A DNA stretch of 28,654 bases from a virus. The position numbers were made by a program, and so were the translations under genes. Under the pieces are notes generated by a model. The model was given only the letters and a program-made list of their open reading frames with translations, was not told the DNA's origin and ran no database searches. The stretch is taken from positions 1 through 28,654 of IMG/VR virus record IMGVR_UViG_3300010354_000446, one strand, 5' to 3'. Positions 27,119 to 28,654 of this stretch are shown piece by piece; position 1 is the first letter of the stretch, and each line of letters opens with the position of its first letter.

Positions 27119-28167
27119 TGTTAGGGACTTATTACTATCACGAAATTATTAGGAAAACCATTATTGGTTTTGGAACTCTATTTAATCAGATAAACATAAA
27201 GCATCAAGATTCTGATAATACTACAGTTATTAGCGATATAAGAGTTCCTCTCGCATATGGTCCCGTTCAAAAATTTCTTGCAAGAATTAGACAGCAACCA
27301 GATTTAAATAAACCAGTTCAAATAACATTGCCTAGAATGTCATTTGAAATGGTATCAATTCAATATGATGCTACACGAAAGGCAAGTTTAACCCAAACTT
27401 TTAAAGCATCTTCTAATGGTGATTTAAAAAAAGTTTTTATGCCAGTTCCTTATAATATTGGATTTGATTTGAATATTATGGTAAAGTTGAACGATGATGG
27501 ATTGCAAATTATTGAACAAATTTTACCATATTTTCAACCAGCTTTCAATATTACTATCAATCTTGTAGAATCTATTGGAGAAAAAAGAGATATTCCTATT
27601 GTTTTAGAAAGCATCAACTTCCAGGATGACTATGAAGGCGATTTTTCGACAAGAAGAGTTTTAATTTATACTTTAAGATTTACAGCAAAAACATATCTAT
27701 TTGGACCTATTGCAGATAGTTCGGAAGGTCTTATCAAAAAAGTTCAAGTTGATACTTATACGGGTGATACTGTAAATTCTTCTAGACGTGAAATGAGATA
27801 TATTGTAACTCCAAGAGCTAAAAAAGATTATAATAATGATAATACTTCTGCGTTGACAGATACTGTTTCTACAAGTGACGTTTTAATTCCAGTTATTAGT
27901 AGTGCCGATTTTGCTATTGGTGATAGAATCGTAATTGGTAATGAAGTAATGTATGTAAAAGATAAACCAAATGCAACTCAGTTATATGTTGAACGTGGTT
28001 ATGAAAATACAACCATAACAGAGCATTTAGTAAATAGTAGTATTGATAAACTAACTGCAGCAGATGACCAATTAGTTGAAGGAGATGACGACTTTGGATT
28101 CAACGAAAGTTGGACATACCTAGGAGATTCTAAAGAGTATAGCCCAACACGTAAAATTGATTTTTAA
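27118..28167 (+). CDS. 15: Tail terminator / sheath stabiliser gp15
   Basis: Homologue of T4 gp15 (272 residues), the hexameric ring that caps the completed tail tube and sheath and binds the neck. The best landmark is QIIEQILPYFQPAFNI at residues 130-145, nearly identical to the T4 segment IVEQILPYFQPHFN. The N terminus MLGTYYYHEIIRKT and the segment LPRMSFEMVSIQYDA also match the T4 order. The core ends about residue 205 (LRFTAKTYLFGPI). The remaining residues, to 349, are an extension absent from T4: it holds a DDEI-Y-type module (about 243-305) and an acidic end ending YSPTRKIDF. The start overlaps the gp14 stop (TAATG). Confidence 0.9.
   Translation: MLGTYYYHEIIRKTIIGFGTLFNQINIKHQDSDNTTVISDIRVPLAYGPVQKFLARIRQQPDLNKPVQITLPRMSFEMVSIQYDATRKASLTQTFKASSNGDLKKVFMPVPYNIGFDLNIMVKLNDDGLQIIEQILPYFQPAFNITINLVESIGEKRDIPIVLESINFQDDYEGDFSTRRVLIYTLRFTAKTYLFGPIADSSEGLIKKVQVDTYTGDTVNSSRREMRYIVTPRAKKDYNNDNTSALTDTVSTSDVLIPVISSADFAIGDRIVIGNEVMYVKDKPNATQLYVERGYENTTITEHLVNSSIDKLTAADDQLVEGDDDFGFNESWTYLGDSKEYSPTRKIDF
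27846..28035 (+). repeat. DDEI-Y module in gp15 extension
   Basis: Residues about 243-306 read LTDTVSTSDVLIPVISSADF, then RIVIGNEVMYVKDK, then YVERGYENTTITEH. The order (Ser/Thr strand, GN/DD-E-(I/V)-x-Y, RG-x-x-x-T-x-x-x-H) is that of the modules in the gp7-like and DUF4815 proteins. Confidence 0.55.
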
Positions 28168-28178
28168 TAGGTAGTTTT

Positions 28179-28592
28179 ATGTCTGATTATAGTAGTATTG
28201 ACAAAGCACTAAACGTTGAAAGTGAAATAGTAAAGGTTGAAAAAAATAATGATATTGAAATTGTTGCTACTGGAAATGATATCAAAAAAGATTATGAATA
28301 CACAAGAGCAAATCTTTATTCACTAATTGAAAAGGGACAGGAAGCAATTAATGGAATTATGGAACTTGCTGGAGAAAGTGCAAGCCCAAGAGCATATGAA
28401 GTTGCCGGTCAACTTATAAAATCTGTTGGTGATGTAACAGATAAACTTATCGATCTTCAGAAAAAATTAAAAGACGTAGAGGAAGATACAGTTAAAACAA
28501 CAAATAATGTAACTAATAACGCTGTTTTTGTTGGTTCAACTTCAGAACTTTCAAAACTACTCAAACAAGGTTTTCTAAATAATAAAGAGTAA
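28179..28592 (+). CDS. 16: Terminase small subunit gp16
   Basis: Probable homologue of T4 gp16 (164 residues; 137 here), the ring-forming packaging regulator that works with the large terminase gp17. Recognition rests on position after gp15 and on family-like features: DYEYTRANLYSLIEKGQEAI (about 38-57), a SPRAYEVAGQLIKSVGDVTD segment (about 68-87), and a long helical hairpin (DKLIDLQKKLKDVEEDTVK). The C terminus, FVGSTSELSKLLKQ, is also usual in this family. No DNA-binding helix-turn-helix is obvious by eye. The 11-base gap after gp15 contains AGGT, a weak ribosome site. Confidence 0.85.
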   Translation: MSDYSSIDKALNVESEIVKVEKNNDIEIVATGNDIKKDYEYTRANLYSLIEKGQEAINGIMELAGESASPRAYEVAGQLIKSVGDVTDKLIDLQKKLKDVEEDTVKTTNNVTNNAVFVGSTSELSKLLKQGFLNNKE

Positions 28593-28605
28593 CCTAATAT
28601 TTTGA

Positions 28606-28654
28606 TGAGTTGGTCTAACAAATATAAAAGATCAATCGATTGTGATAATCCTCA
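28606..28654 (+). CDS. Start of a further gene, cut by window edge
   Basis: An ATG 14 bases after the gp16 stop opens a frame that continues to the window end. The visible residues are MSWSNKYKRSIDCDNP. In T4 the next gene is 17 (large terminase), but this beginning does not look like gp17. I recall short cyanophage proteins that begin in a similar way and stand between or near packaging genes, so a small protein before gene 17 is the better guess. Too little is present to decide. No clear Shine-Dalgarno is seen. Confidence 0.5.

Noticed and set aside
1-28654. tRNA genes, CRISPR array, insertion sequence, integrase or att site
   Set aside because: Almost no non-coding space exists, and no cloverleaf, regular direct repeats with spacers, terminal inverted repeats or transposase motifs were seen.

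Overview
The window is a continuous late structural block of a T4-like tailed phage (contractile-tail myovirus). It is almost entirely coding, all on the + strand, with very short or overlapping gene junctions, and it is A+T-rich. The low G+C, the style of the proteins (very long, Ser/Thr/Gly/Asn-rich virion proteins) and the gene set point to a marine T4-like phage, most likely a cyanomyovirus of Prochlorococcus or Synechococcus. A pelagiphage relative cannot be excluded, because the window holds no photosynthesis or other host-marker gene.

The gene order follows the T4 late order 6-7-8-(9 to 12 slot)-wac slot-13-14-15-16. From left to right: the 3' part of the baseplate wedge gene 6; a giant 3986-residue ORF carrying the conserved gp7 sequence blocks (1766-13726); a gp8 homologue (13756-15309); a 2348-residue DUF4815-type baseplate/tail protein where T4 has genes 9 to 12 (15312-22358); two small helical proteins; a 75-residue protein and a 566-residue fibre-like protein (22754-24685); a 56-residue coiled-coil protein; the neck proteins gp13 and gp14; the tail terminator gp15; the small terminase gp16; and the first codons of a further gene cut by the window end. 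Two sites match the T4-type late promoter TATAAATA at gene boundaries (before gp8 and before the 75-residue gene). A third copy lies on the gp8 start codon. I saw no tRNA, CRISPR array, insertion sequence, integrase or clear terminator. No intergenic stretch reaches 300 bases.

Together the genes would build the baseplate (gp6, gp7, gp8, DUF4815 protein), its fibre or whisker-like attachments (566-residue protein and small helical partners), the neck and tail end (gp13, gp14, gp15) and start DNA packaging (gp16).

The most interesting signal is protein architecture. The giant gp7-like ORF appears to have its gp7 core split by about 2,100 residues of repeated beta-type modules and a YHYH-like domain, and to carry a segment near its C terminus that resembles part of T4 gp10. 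The same small modules (a GxGY module and a DDEI-Y module) also occur in gp8, the DUF4815 protein, gp14 and gp15. This suggests a shared set of decoration modules spread over several parts of one virion. All family assignments come from remembered sequence motifs, not from a database search.
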